A stretch of DNA of 64,000 nucleotides from Craspedostauros australis (Eukaryota > Bacillariophyta > Bacillariophyceae > Mastogloiales > Achnanthaceae). Position numbers and translations under genes: made by a program. The notes under the pieces are model-generated. The model was not told the origin of the DNA. It saw nothing but the letters and a program-made list of their open reading frames with translations, and made no database searches. The stretch is from positions 1,302,001 to 1,366,000 of the forward strand of contig JAMXDE010000007.1 in NCBI GenBank assembly GCA_026770025.1, read 5' to 3'. Of the stretch, positions 1 through 10,200 are shown piece after piece; the stretch's first letter is position 1; each line of letters opens with the position of its first letter.

Positions 1-2979
1 CTCCGACGCCATTCTTTTCGACTCCATGAGCACTGCATCAGGAACCATGGACAAGGGAGCGGTTTCCGTCCCCAAGTTCACCCCAGAGGAGCTCATTGGT
101 ATGTCCTTCATACATCATCAAGATGGACACAAGGTCCGTGCCGAGGTCATCCGCAAGGTCAATGATATTGACGCGGACAACCACCAACGCATCAAGATGA
201 TTCTCTCTCTCAATGATGGGGAGACCAATGATCTGATGGCCTACACTGAGCTGTCGGATATCATCGAACAGCAACAGGCGACGGGTGAAGCCGATGGCAC
301 ATGGACCTTCATTGACATCATCGGTCATGAGGGCCCACTCTCGTCCTCATCATCATCTTACAAAGGATCAAGATACAACGTCAAGGTCCAATGGGATGAT
401 GGATCTACATCCATGGAACCCCTCTCTGTCATGATACAGGATGATCCTGCGACATGTGCTGCATACGGTCGGACACATGGTCTACTCCAAGAGCCAGGAT
501 GGAAGCGTCTTCAGCGTCTCTCCCAACGGCAGACTCGCATGAGACGTGAAGTCCATGTTGCCAAGTCTCGCACCTCCGGTTCGGTCCCTACCTACCAGTT
601 CGGAGTCCAAGTGCCCAACAATCATCGTGAGGCCATGACCCTTGACCAACAGAACGGCAACACCTTCTGGGCTGACGCAGAGAGGAAAGAGATGGACCAA
701 CTCTTTGAGTATGGTACCTTCGAAGTCCTCGGACACCTCTCCAAGCCTCCAGATGGACACCAGAAGATCAGACTCCAATGGGTGTATGCTGTCAAACACG
801 ACCTCCGCCACAAAGCGAGATGTGTTGCTGGAGGGCATCTAACACGACCATGCAAGGACATGTCGTATGCGGGTGTGGTCAGCCTTCAATCACTGCGCCT
901 CGCTCTACTGGCTGGTGAGCTCAACGGTCTCACCACAATGGTGGGTGACATCGGGAACGCATATCTTGAGGCATATACGCAGGAGAAGATCTGCTTCATC
1001 GCTGGTGAGGAATTTGGAGAGCACGCCGGTAAGATGATGCGTATCGTCAAGGCACTCTACGGCCTGCGCACATCAGGCGCTCGGTTTCACGAAGCTCTTG
1101 CAGATACCCTCAGAGATGTCGGATTCGTCCAATGCCGCTCTGACCCAGATGTATGGATGCGAGATGCTACTTCCCACTGGGAGTACATCTGTGTCTATGT
1201 CGATGACCTGATGGTCACCATGAAGGATCCCCAGTCCTTTTTCGACCTTCTGATCTCCAAGTATGGCTACAAACTCAAGGGAGTTGGGCCAGTGCAGTAC
1301 CATCTTGGTGCTGACTTCAATCGAGATCCAGATGGAACCATGAAGATCAGCCCCCGATCCTACATCAAGAGGATTCTGATCAACTACGAGCGCATGTTCG
1401 GAGAGATGCCAAAGAAGGCAAGCTGCCCCCTCGATAAGGCAGACAGCCCAGAGCTCGACACATCCGAAGAGCTCTCCGACGTGGACAAGAACAAGTTCAT
1501 GTCCATCATCGGCACCCTTCAATGGTGCGTCACCCTTGGCAGATTTGACATATCTGTTGCAGTGATGACACTCTCCAGATTCCGAGCCTCGCCGCGCAAG
1601 GGCCACCTCGATCGAGCCAAGAGAATCTATGGCTATCTCCGCAAACATCAAGATGGGGCCATCCGCTTTCGCACAGGCATACCACAACATGAGGAGCACT
1701 TCGAGGTACCACAGCAGGATTGGCTGTACTCCGTGTATGGCAACACATCGGAAGAAATCGCGAAGGACGCTCCTGTGCCAAGAGGCAAGCTTGTCAGAAC
1801 CACTTCCTTTGTTGATGCCAACCTCATGCATTGCAAGGTAACCGGTCGATCGGCCACTGGAGCTCTTCATTTTGTCAACCAAACACCCATCGAATGGTTC
1901 AGCAAACGACAGGCCACCGTTGAGACCGCAACCTATGGGTCTGAATTCGTTGCGGCCCGTCAAGCCACCGAACACATCATATCTCTTCGTCTTGCTCTGA
2001 GAGAGATGGGCATCCCTCTTGATGGTCCCAGTTGGCTGTTTGGTGACAACCAATCAGTCATAACTTCATCCACCGTGCCCATGAGCATGCTGACCAAGAG
2101 ACACAATGCACTTGCATACCATCGAGTCCGTTCCGCCATCGCATCTGGAACCATCCACTTCATCAAGATCCCAGGAACACAGAATGTGGCTGACATCTTG
2201 ACGAAGTTCCTACCATGGGCAGCATTCTGGCCTCTCATCCAACCAATCTTATTCTGGAGAGGTGACACCATCCGCTCACACAACAAGTGATATCATCGAC
2301 ATACGCTCCGGGGAGTAATAACACATCGAACGCTCCAACTACACTCATCTTGGTAGTATTCGAATGAGTCATGTGGTATTCGTGTACCACAGGACGAATA
2401 CTGATGCAGTCACGAGACTCTTCGTGTGTGATGAATCGTAATGTCTTGATATCCGCAATTGCCGCAACTCCCATGTGGGATCGCTTTCTCGTCTCACAGA
2501 CTGACTCGCAATTCAGATATATTGATTCCTCAATTCCACACCATCTTGTTGACACCTTGCAATTCAGATATATTGGTTCATCCAATAGATCTGAATAAGA
2601 GGTCCTCAATTGCACAGCTTCAGAATTATGGCAGTACTGGTCATCGTGGACCTGAACGTGCCATCTGATCTTGTCTTCACCTCTGTGCTTGCAAACATGC
2701 ATTTCCTCCCACATGTGAATGCAACAGTGCAAGGCATCATTTTACAGCAGTATTGCTGTGTGAAACTTGTGCAATCTCATTGCATCATCATCATCATCTT
2801 GCATTGCACTCTTCATGCTCACAATTCTGACTTCGACAGATCAGAATTGGGCCAGCTTTCATTAACTTAATCACCTACTTGAGCACACACACACAATACC
2901 AACCATCTACATACTTCATTGTCGGATCTGATCAGTCTCTATTTGAAGTAAGTACCCTGTATTGTATTCTGTTCTATCA
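1..2979 (+). mobile_element. Copia-type LTR retrotransposon, 3' part (boundaries uncertain)
   Basis: The left edge of the window lies inside a Ty1/Copia-class element. The reverse transcriptase and RNase H end at 2290 and gag, protease and integrase would lie upstream, outside the window. Sequence after 2290 should hold the 3' LTR, but the 5' LTR is not visible for comparison, so its limits are a guess. A purine-rich stretch near 2309-2316 could be the polypurine tract. The interval 2288-2979 begins TGATA and ends TATCA, a possible terminal pair. A 16-nt direct repeat sits at 2509-2524 and 2560-2575. The right boundary is inference only. Confidence 0.5.
2..2290 (+). CDS. Copia retrotransposon polyprotein, reverse transcriptase and RNase H (5'-partial)
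   Basis: This is the C-terminal half of a Copia Pol polyprotein. The frame is open from base 2 with no stop, so the ATG at 26 is probably internal and the protein continues off the left edge. From the ATG it is 754 residues. A Copia reverse transcriptase (RVT_2) spans about residues 215-460, with a DIGNAYLEA motif (the usual D-x-x-x-A-Y/F-L aspartate), an ALYGLRTSG motif and the catalytic YVDD box at 1196-1207. RNase H follows, with FVDAN, an E in YGSEFVAA and FGDNQS supplying the acidic residues. It ends in the usual KIPGTQNVADILTK region. No frameshift is visible, so the element may be young. Integrase and protease are outside the window. The class assignment is secure; the subfamily is not. 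Confidence 0.93.
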   Translation, partial: SDAILFDSMSTASGTMDKGAVSVPKFTPEELIGMSFIHHQDGHKVRAEVIRKVNDIDADNHQRIKMILSLNDGETNDLMAYTELSDIIEQQQATGEADGTWTFIDIIGHEGPLSSSSSSYKGSRYNVKVQWDDGSTSMEPLSVMIQDDPATCAAYGRTHGLLQEPGWKRLQRLSQRQTRMRREVHVAKSRTSGSVPTYQFGVQVPNNHREAMTLDQQNGNTFWADAERKEMDQLFEYGTFEVLGHLSKPPDGHQKIRLQWVYAVKHDLRHKARCVAGGHLTRPCKDMSYAGVVSLQSLRLALLAGELNGLTTMVGDIGNAYLEAYTQEKICFIAGEEFGEHAGKMMRIVKALYGLRTSGARFHEALADTLRDVGFVQCRSDPDVWMRDATSHWEYICVYVDDLMVTMKDPQSFFDLLISKYGYKLKGVGPVQYHLGADFNRDPDGTMKISPRSYIKRILINYERMFGEMPKKASCPLDKADSPELDTSEELSDVDKNKFMSIIGTLQWCVTLGRFDISVAVMTLSRFRASPRKGHLDRAKRIYGYLRKHQDGAIRFRTGIPQHEEHFEVPQQDWLYSVYGNTSEEIAKDAPVPRGKLVRTTSFVDANLMHCKVTGRSATGALHFVNQTPIEWFSKRQATVETATYGSEFVAARQATEHIISLRLALREMGIPLDGPSWLFGDNQSVITSSTVPMSMLTKRHNALAYHRVRSAIASGTIHFIKIPGTQNVADILTKFLPWAAFWPLIQPILFWRGDTIRSHNK

Positions 2980-3201
2980 CTCCTCTTGCTTGTACGCCTT
3001 GAGGATACTCTCCTTCTCGCGGTGTAGCCTTGCAGACCGTTCCTCTTCGGTCTCGTCGATCGCGCTTGCGTCTGCGCCTGATAGGACAGTAGCCGCGGCT
3101 GCTTCCTTCTCTTCTCGTGGTGGAGTCTCACTCGCACCTTCTTCTTGCTTGATAGTCGGGTTGGACAGAGGGATGTCTCTCAATTCCTCTTCCTCGCTCA
3201 T
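2977..3201 (-). CDS. Short acidic ORF, possible gag-like fragment
   Basis: This is a 74-codon ATG-initiated frame on the strand opposite the Copia element. The product is strongly charged (opening with MSEEEEL, then long E/K/R-rich stretches, ending KAYKQEE) and has no cysteines or membrane segment. I do not recognise it. The highly charged N-terminus resembles the start of retroelement gag proteins or a coiled-coil protein. Its stop falls exactly at one candidate right end of the Copia LTR, so it could be the 5' remnant of an older gene or element cut by the insertion. It could equally be a chance frame. Confidence 0.22.
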   Translation of the reverse strand: MSEEEELRDIPLSNPTIKQEEGASETPPREEKEAAAATVLSGADASAIDETEEERSARLHREKESILKAYKQEE

Positions 3202-6200
3202 TCAGCCTGCTGCTCTTGAATGATGTTCGTCTTCCTCGCACGATACGATTCGCGGGCTCGCCCTGATCTATCGTTTATAAACGTGTTGGCAAGTTCCGCG
3301 CACGGTAACCTACGATCGTGGAAGATGGTGTTGGTTGATAGTCGTTCGTTTGCTATTTCATTACTTGGCTACTCCGATGCTCTCGGTGTACGCCCGTTCT
3401 CTTGCCCGATGCTCTCGGCGCTTCAATCTGTTTCGTAGATTCAGTTTCCGACTATGAGTCGGTACGCGAGATGCTCTCTCGCTCTTCTCTGTATTCTCTC
3501 TCTCTCTCTCTCAACATCATGTACTCGTCGCACACGATACTCCGTGTTCAATACGTACTTCGTATTCGACACTCCGTTCATTCAGTACTGGCTCCTACTC
3601 CATGAGTGCTCGCCATTTGAAGTTCACCTTTCGTATCCATGATGCTGATGCCCTTCGGTCATCGGATCTTCGCCTCCTGCTCTGACTTGGAGACAGATGT
3701 CGACGTGGTGACATGATGACATCCTGTCGACGTCAGTAGGCGTCCTTCTGCTCTCCAGATGTCACGTTCCATTGGTGATGCAGCAGCCTGTCAGATGATA
3801 TCGTCATCTGAGGTTTAGTTGGGAAGTACCTCGAGATTCTCTTGGTACCATTGATGGATGGACGGACGATCTTCCAATTCTCTCAGAAATCGTCATTTGC
3901 AAATTTCCTCCAGAAATCTTGCCCCTTTTCGTGTGTTCCATTTCCCCTGTAATTCTGACGAATCACAGTATACTATCGACACGAATGTAGTTATACCGTC
4001 CAAGTGTGTATGAGAGAATAGCGGGTGAACGATGCACATATACTCGTACATCTCGACATATACTCACATGTACATCTCGACATCAGATTGAGATGTAGGA
4101 TGAAGAAAAAATATTCAGTTGGATAGTGCGGCTCTGCACTGACGATTAGAGGTTCAGTGCTGAGGACCGACAATCTCTTCCTTTCTCTCTCCTGCTCTCT
4201 TCTGTCTGTAATAGTTGTTCTATGTCCAAGTACAAAGCCTTGACATCTTGATTGAGGTTGCAATTGAGAACATGGGATGTCAAGTGGTTGGAATTGCAGT
4301 TGGATTCCCTTGACCTAGACTGACAACTAGCTAGAATATCCGCGTCCCCCAATCGAGTCCAGTCGTGTATCTACCGCTACCAGTGCTGGATCGAGTCTGG
4401 TAACATCCATGACCAATACCAATCGGTTGAGTCCAATCATGCGAGGCACGACTCAGTCGCAACTGCGGTGCCAACATATGGAAGCAAGTATGTGTGCGAC
4501 CAAGTGGCGTAGGTTTGGAATCCAGGCGTGGTCCTTGGAACAGGCATGGAAGCAGCAGAGACGGCATGGCAGAGAGCGCTACTAGTGGAGTAACGTGAGT
4601 AGGGCAGATGGAGGCACAGCTGGAGGAACCTAATCATAATCTACAATTATCCCTCAATCGTCTGCTGGCATAAGGCATCCCTGCTTGTGTTGAAGCAGGG
4701 CGGATTTCCTCGTTGTAGTCGTGTGGAGGTAGCAGGTTGCATAGCTGACAATGGAACCAAGATGAGTTGCAACACAAGGATTCAGAGGAGCATATAGTTC
4801 CTGGAATATGTTGAGTCAAGTCAATCGAGTGGTTGGAGTCAGCAGTGGTTCGTGAATGGAGAAAGGGGGAAAGAGAAAGGAGGATTTTGCTGTATTCGTA
4901 GTTGGAGGATTTCGCGCCAAAATTGACGCGCCAAGATAATTTCATGGGGCGACATGGGACACACTAAAGTGGAAAGTAGTCTGCTCTTTAGATGAACTTC
5001 AACTGCCAACGCGACCCCGGAGAATCGAAAATCAAAAGTTTTGAGGACACAAAAGCGTCTCTCCGCGATAACGCTGTGTGGAAGTCGAAAACACATTCTC
5101 AGCAGTACCTCAACGGGCCGATGCGAACACAACAAGAGGTGGCAAATGTGGCGCATCGATACAAATGTGTCACGTCAATGTTGAGTGCCAAATTTGTCAC
5201 ATTCGGGGCCCAAAATCTCGTGAGGGATATTGTCCTAGATGCAAAACAAAACGCTTTGTTTCTACTGCTAAAACGTTGCGAAATGAGTTGCAATGTAAGA
5301 CAGGACAACTTTCTTGTGCTTTCGTTGCTTATTGTTGATCGTGTGGCTTTATTCCAACAAAGGCATCACCGCGACTCCCTGGGAGAGATGCTGATCCCAG
5401 AAGCATCGGAAAGGGCGGGCATGTCTATTCGCACCTATGAAGCAGTACTGCAGACCCCCAAGAGTGCGAAAGATGGAGCATGGCACCGTCATCTGTACTT
5501 GCATTGCGTTTGCGATGCTCGTGCCTTTGCTGACTTTCTCGGACCCTGTCGGGGACATGGGCAGTCCACGAGTAGATACATGCCCTGAGATGTATACTAT
5601 CGCAGTTGGTAAAGAGCAGGGTATCACAGAGCACACGACAAGAGACTACTTTACTTTTATCTGTTCTGTTCGTTTCTGGAGAGACAGAGAGGGGAAGACC
5701 TGTACTCTGAGGTGGGGCGTTGCTCTTTAGGTTGGAATAGTCATGCTCCTGGGCTTCACCATCGGCGTCCGTCTTTTTCCGTGTCGCAAATCGCCTATCA
5801 GGCGTCGCCAAAATGTGAGAGCCAAAGGACGACCCCACAGCGGTTTTCACGTTGGTGTCAACTTCAGCGTGGTTTGCGCAGGAAGGCACACAAGATGCAG
5901 AGCAGGGTCCATTTCCTTGAGCGAGCATGTTGTGCGCTTTGGGACACGTGGACAACTAGTTCATCGATTGGTGCCTCCGTGAATCAGGAACAGAGAATGT
6001 TAGTGTCACTCAACACATACTCGTTCACCGCAGAACTCTACTATAGGCCCAAAGCGACTTGTCATTGACCGGCATCGTGATCGGTCCGTGAATCCAGCAT
6101 TGATGGAACAGACGCAGAGAGTGTGCTCATCGAATGGTATTTCACGCTCGCTGGTGTGCACCCGACATTCTTGTGGTGGTCCAATTGCGTTTGGGTGCTT

Positions 6201-7254
6201 CACATCACAGCGCATAGAACTGGTGATTCTTCGTGTCGCAAGCAATCCACGCACGACTTCTGATCACAATGCATCAACAATCAGAACCACTCTACTCTTC
6301 ACGTGTCGAATTGCCGATTCGCTTCGAGCTTCACATCCGCACCAAACGCCCATGGGAAATCAGAATCCAATACTTAGGGCATCGCCGCTTTATATCCTCA
6401 TCCATGACAGAGGAATCCTATAAATCTGGAGCAAGCCCTGCACCCGTTTTCCAGAAACGCTCCGATCACAGATCGTGAAGTTCCCAAGCCATTGGCTGCG
6501 TACACGGAGACACAGGAAATACCAATGTTGATCTCCCTCAGGTTGGGTGAAGACTGGGCTGTAGGGTACCGTAGCGTGGAGTACTGGCTTGTATGTACCG
6601 CGCTCTGTCCGCCAAAAAAGAATGTGGTCTTGGATCAACTCGCGATACCTGCAACTTTTTGCACTGGTGGGAACTCACAGCCAGCATACGGCCACGTTGG
6701 GCACTGTCGTTGACGCTTGGGGGTCCCACATCCCTGCATATGCAGCGATGTTGACGCAAGAAAATCGTGATTGATCGGTCTTGTTGGGGCAAACAAACCA
6801 TCCCAAAGGGTTTGTGTGGCGCTCAGCGCTAGTGGAAAGGTGACCGTGAGCGGAAACACCAATTTCTGTTCTTTTGTCTCGTCCACTTCCTCTTTGCTCA
6901 CAATTTCTTCACTCGACCAAAGTGCAAAAGCCAAACTCGAGTGGTAAGTTTGCCGTATCGGAATCCTCGATTTCCGCCGTGCCTTCGTATTGCGATGCAC
7001 TCACACCGACTCTGCTCTGCTCTACTCTACTCTACTCTATGTCACCCCACCTCACCTCGCTCACCATGCATCCACCCTGCTCGTCGCCCAACGCAAACCA
7101 ATACGCCTGCCGTTGCTTTCATGATCAGATCTTCCGCTTAGCGTCTCCAACGTGCCGCCAAGCCACTTCTCTTCCAACAGACTCTTTGCGAGTTCGACAT
7201 ACAACGTGTCGACCAACCACAAACCAAACCAAACCAAACCAAACAACCATCACG
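3202..7254. other. Gene-poor stretch, no supported gene
   Basis: About 4 kb without a convincing gene. It contains a short CT-rich run near 3498-3520, a local near-duplication of a CATATACTCGTACATCTCGA-like segment around 4035-4085, and several overlapping frames of 60-198 codons between 4990 and 6070. None of these has a recognisable domain or consistent coding character. A frame from 5473 starts with a hydrophobic signal-like stretch (MEHGTVICTCIAFAML) but is only about 85 codons long and matches nothing I know. The last 40 bases before 7255 are an AAACC-repeat leader (about 7217-7243), which looks like 5' UTR of the next gene. Confidence 0.6.
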
Positions 7255-10200
7255 ATGAAGTTTGCAAGGAAGGGTGCTGTCTGGGCGTTGCTCGTATCCG
7301 CCCTTGCCGCCATTCCCGCTGTGTACGCCCAAGGCGACGCGGTCGCGAACGGCGATGAACCCGCAACTGGCAGCGAGGTCTGTCCGTTGGACTATGAGCT
7401 CCTCCATTCCACGGAAGGCGCCAGCTACGATCTTCCTCCCATCGAGATCGTCAGCCAAGGAAAGACCTTCGTCGAGTTCAAGGTCTACAACGTGTTTTCC
7501 ACGGCTGGATCCATCAAGGAGATCTACACCGAGTATCCGGAGAACAACCTCGACAGAGCCACGTGCACCTTGGACGCCGATCTGGAGCCCGGGGAGCCTG
7601 CCGATGAGGTCTTCCGCGCGGAATGCCTCTGCCTCAAGCCCGTTGCCGTCGTCTCTCTCTACGTCCGAGACCCAACCATCGACGCAACCATTGGTACTGG
7701 CAAGACCCCAGAGTGCTGCCATGCCGATTTGACCAACGGATATCCAACCATCAAATTCACCTTCCTCCTCGACTGCGTGCGAGACTGTGACCCCACCCCG
7801 TTCGCAGTCTGCGGCAACGGAAAGCTCGAAACAGGCGAGCTGTGTGACGACGGCAACGATGTCAACGACGACGGGTGCACCAACGAGTGCCTCCTCCCGA
7901 AGTGCGGAGATGGCATTGTGCAAGACGACGAAGAGTGCGACATGGGCGCAGCCAACTCCAACAACGTGGACGCCGCCTGCACCGAAAGCTGCACAATCCC
8001 GAAGTGCGGAGATGGCATCCTCCAAGGCAACGAGGAGTGTGACGATGGCAACACAATCAACGACGACGGCTGCTCGAACTCGTGCATCACCGAACTTTGC
8101 GGTGACGGCATCAAGCAAGAAAGCGAAGAATGCGACGATGGCAACGACATCAACAACGATGATTGCACCAACAAATGCAAATTGCCAATCTGCGGCGATG
8201 GCATCAAGCAAGAAGACGAAGAATGTGACGATGGCAATTCCGACGACGAGGATGGTTGCACATCTCAATGCAAGATCCTTGTTTGCGGTGACGGCATCCT
8301 GCAGGGAGACGAAGAATGCGACGATGGAAACAAGGTCAACAACGATGGATGCAGCGAAACCTGCAAATTGGAGGTGTGCGGCGACGGCATCAAGCAGGAC
8401 TACGAGGAATGCGATCGCGGATCGCAGAACTCCGACGGCCCCAACGCCCAGTGCACGAAGGATTGCAAGTTTCCGGTGTGCGGAGACGGCATCCTGCAAG
8501 GCGACGAAGAATGCGATGACGGCAACAAGAACAACTACGATGAATGCACCGACAAATGTAAGTTCCCACGGTGCGGCGACGGCATCAAGCACGAGGGTGA
8601 GGAATGCGACGACGGAAACAACGACAACAGTGACGGCTGCACCAACAACTGCAAGAAGGCGCGATGTGGTGATGGGTTCAAAGCACCCAACGAAGAATGC
8701 GATCTCGGATCGCAGAACTCCGACGACCCCAACTCCCAGTGCACGAAGGATTGCAAGCTCCCGGTGTGCGGCGACGGTATCCGCCAAAATGGAGAGGAGT
8801 GCGACGACGGAAACAAGAACAACGGCGACAGCTGCACCAACCAATGCAAGAAGGCTCGATGTGGCGATGGCATCGTCGGGCCTAATGAACAATGTGATCT
8901 CGGATCCCAGAACTCCAACGGACCCAACGCCCAGTGCACTTTGGAATGTGCCATCCCCAAATGCGGCGACGGCATCAAGCAGAAAGGTGAGCAGTGCGAT
9001 CTTGGACCGAACAACTCCGACGCGACCAACAGCAAGTGCTCCACCACCTGCGAGCTCCCGCGCTGCGGTGACGAGATCCTTCACCCATCCAGAAACGAGG
9101 AATGCGATCTCGGCGAAAACAACTCCAACGGACCCAACACCAGATGCAACGCCAACTGCAAGATCCCCAAGTGTGGTGACGGTATCATCAACAAGCGATT
9201 GGGCGAAGAATGCGACAAGGGTCACAACAACTCCGATGGTCCCAACGCGCAGTGCACCACCATGTGCACCCTGCCCACTTGCGGCGATGGTATCGTTCAA
9301 GGTGACGAGGAATGCGACGATGGCAACGACGTCAACAATGACAGCTGTACCAACCAATGCAAGAAATCACGATGCGGTGACGGAATCAAGCAGGCCAATG
9401 AGGAATGTGACACGGGCCCAGGCAACTCGAATGGACCTAACGCCCAGTGCACCACCACATGCACCATCCCCAAGTGTGGCGACGGCATCAAGCACAAGAA
9501 CGAGGAATGTGACGATGGCAACAACGTCAACAATGACAGCTGCACCAACACCTGCAAGAAGCCACAATGTGGCGACGGAATCAAGCAGGCCAATGAAGAA
9601 TGCGACATGGGGCCACACAACTCGAACGCAGCAAACGCCCAGTGCACCGCAGACTGTACTATCCCCAAGTGCGGTGACGGCATCAAGCACATCGGCGAAC
9701 TATGCGACGATGGAGACAAGGTCAACGACGATGAGTGCACCAACAACTGCAAGGTCCCAACTTGCGGCGACGGCATCAAGCAGAGCGGAGAGCAGTGCGA
9801 CGACGGCAACAACGTCAATAACGATGGCTGCACCAACAACTGCAGACTCCCACGCTGCGGTGATGGCATCAAGCAAGCCAACGAGCAGTGCGACGATGGA
9901 AACAAGGACAACGCGGATGGCTGCACCAGCCAATGCAAGTTGGCTCGATGCGGCGATGGTATCAAGCAGGACAACGAACAGTGCGATCTCGGACCAAACA
10001 ACAACAACGGCCCCAACACCAGCTGCTACACCGACTGCAAGGTCCCACGCTGTGGTGACAACCGTCTCAACAACAAAGCGGGTGAGCAGTGCGATCTCGG
10101 AGGCCAGAACTCCAATGGTGCAAACACCAGATGCAACAAGAACTGCAAGCTCCCGCGCTGCGGCGATGGCCTTGTCAACAAGAGGCTCGGCGAGCAGTGC

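Noticed and set aside
1073..2053. 326-codon minus-strand frame opposite the Copia pol
   Set aside because: Lies wholly within the conserved reverse transcriptase/RNase H coding region in antisense; no domain of its own.
4992..5955. Overlapping frames of 86-198 codons, one with several CxxC pairs
   Set aside because: CxxC spacing (CQICHIRG, CPRCKTK) hints at a zinc ribbon, but frames on three registers compete, none has a coherent domain, and no homologue is recognised.
7138..9357. 739-codon minus-strand frame under the DUF4215 gene
   Set aside because: Shadow frame caused by stop-poor tandem repeats on the coding strand; composition is A/V/L-rich and repetitive with no domain.
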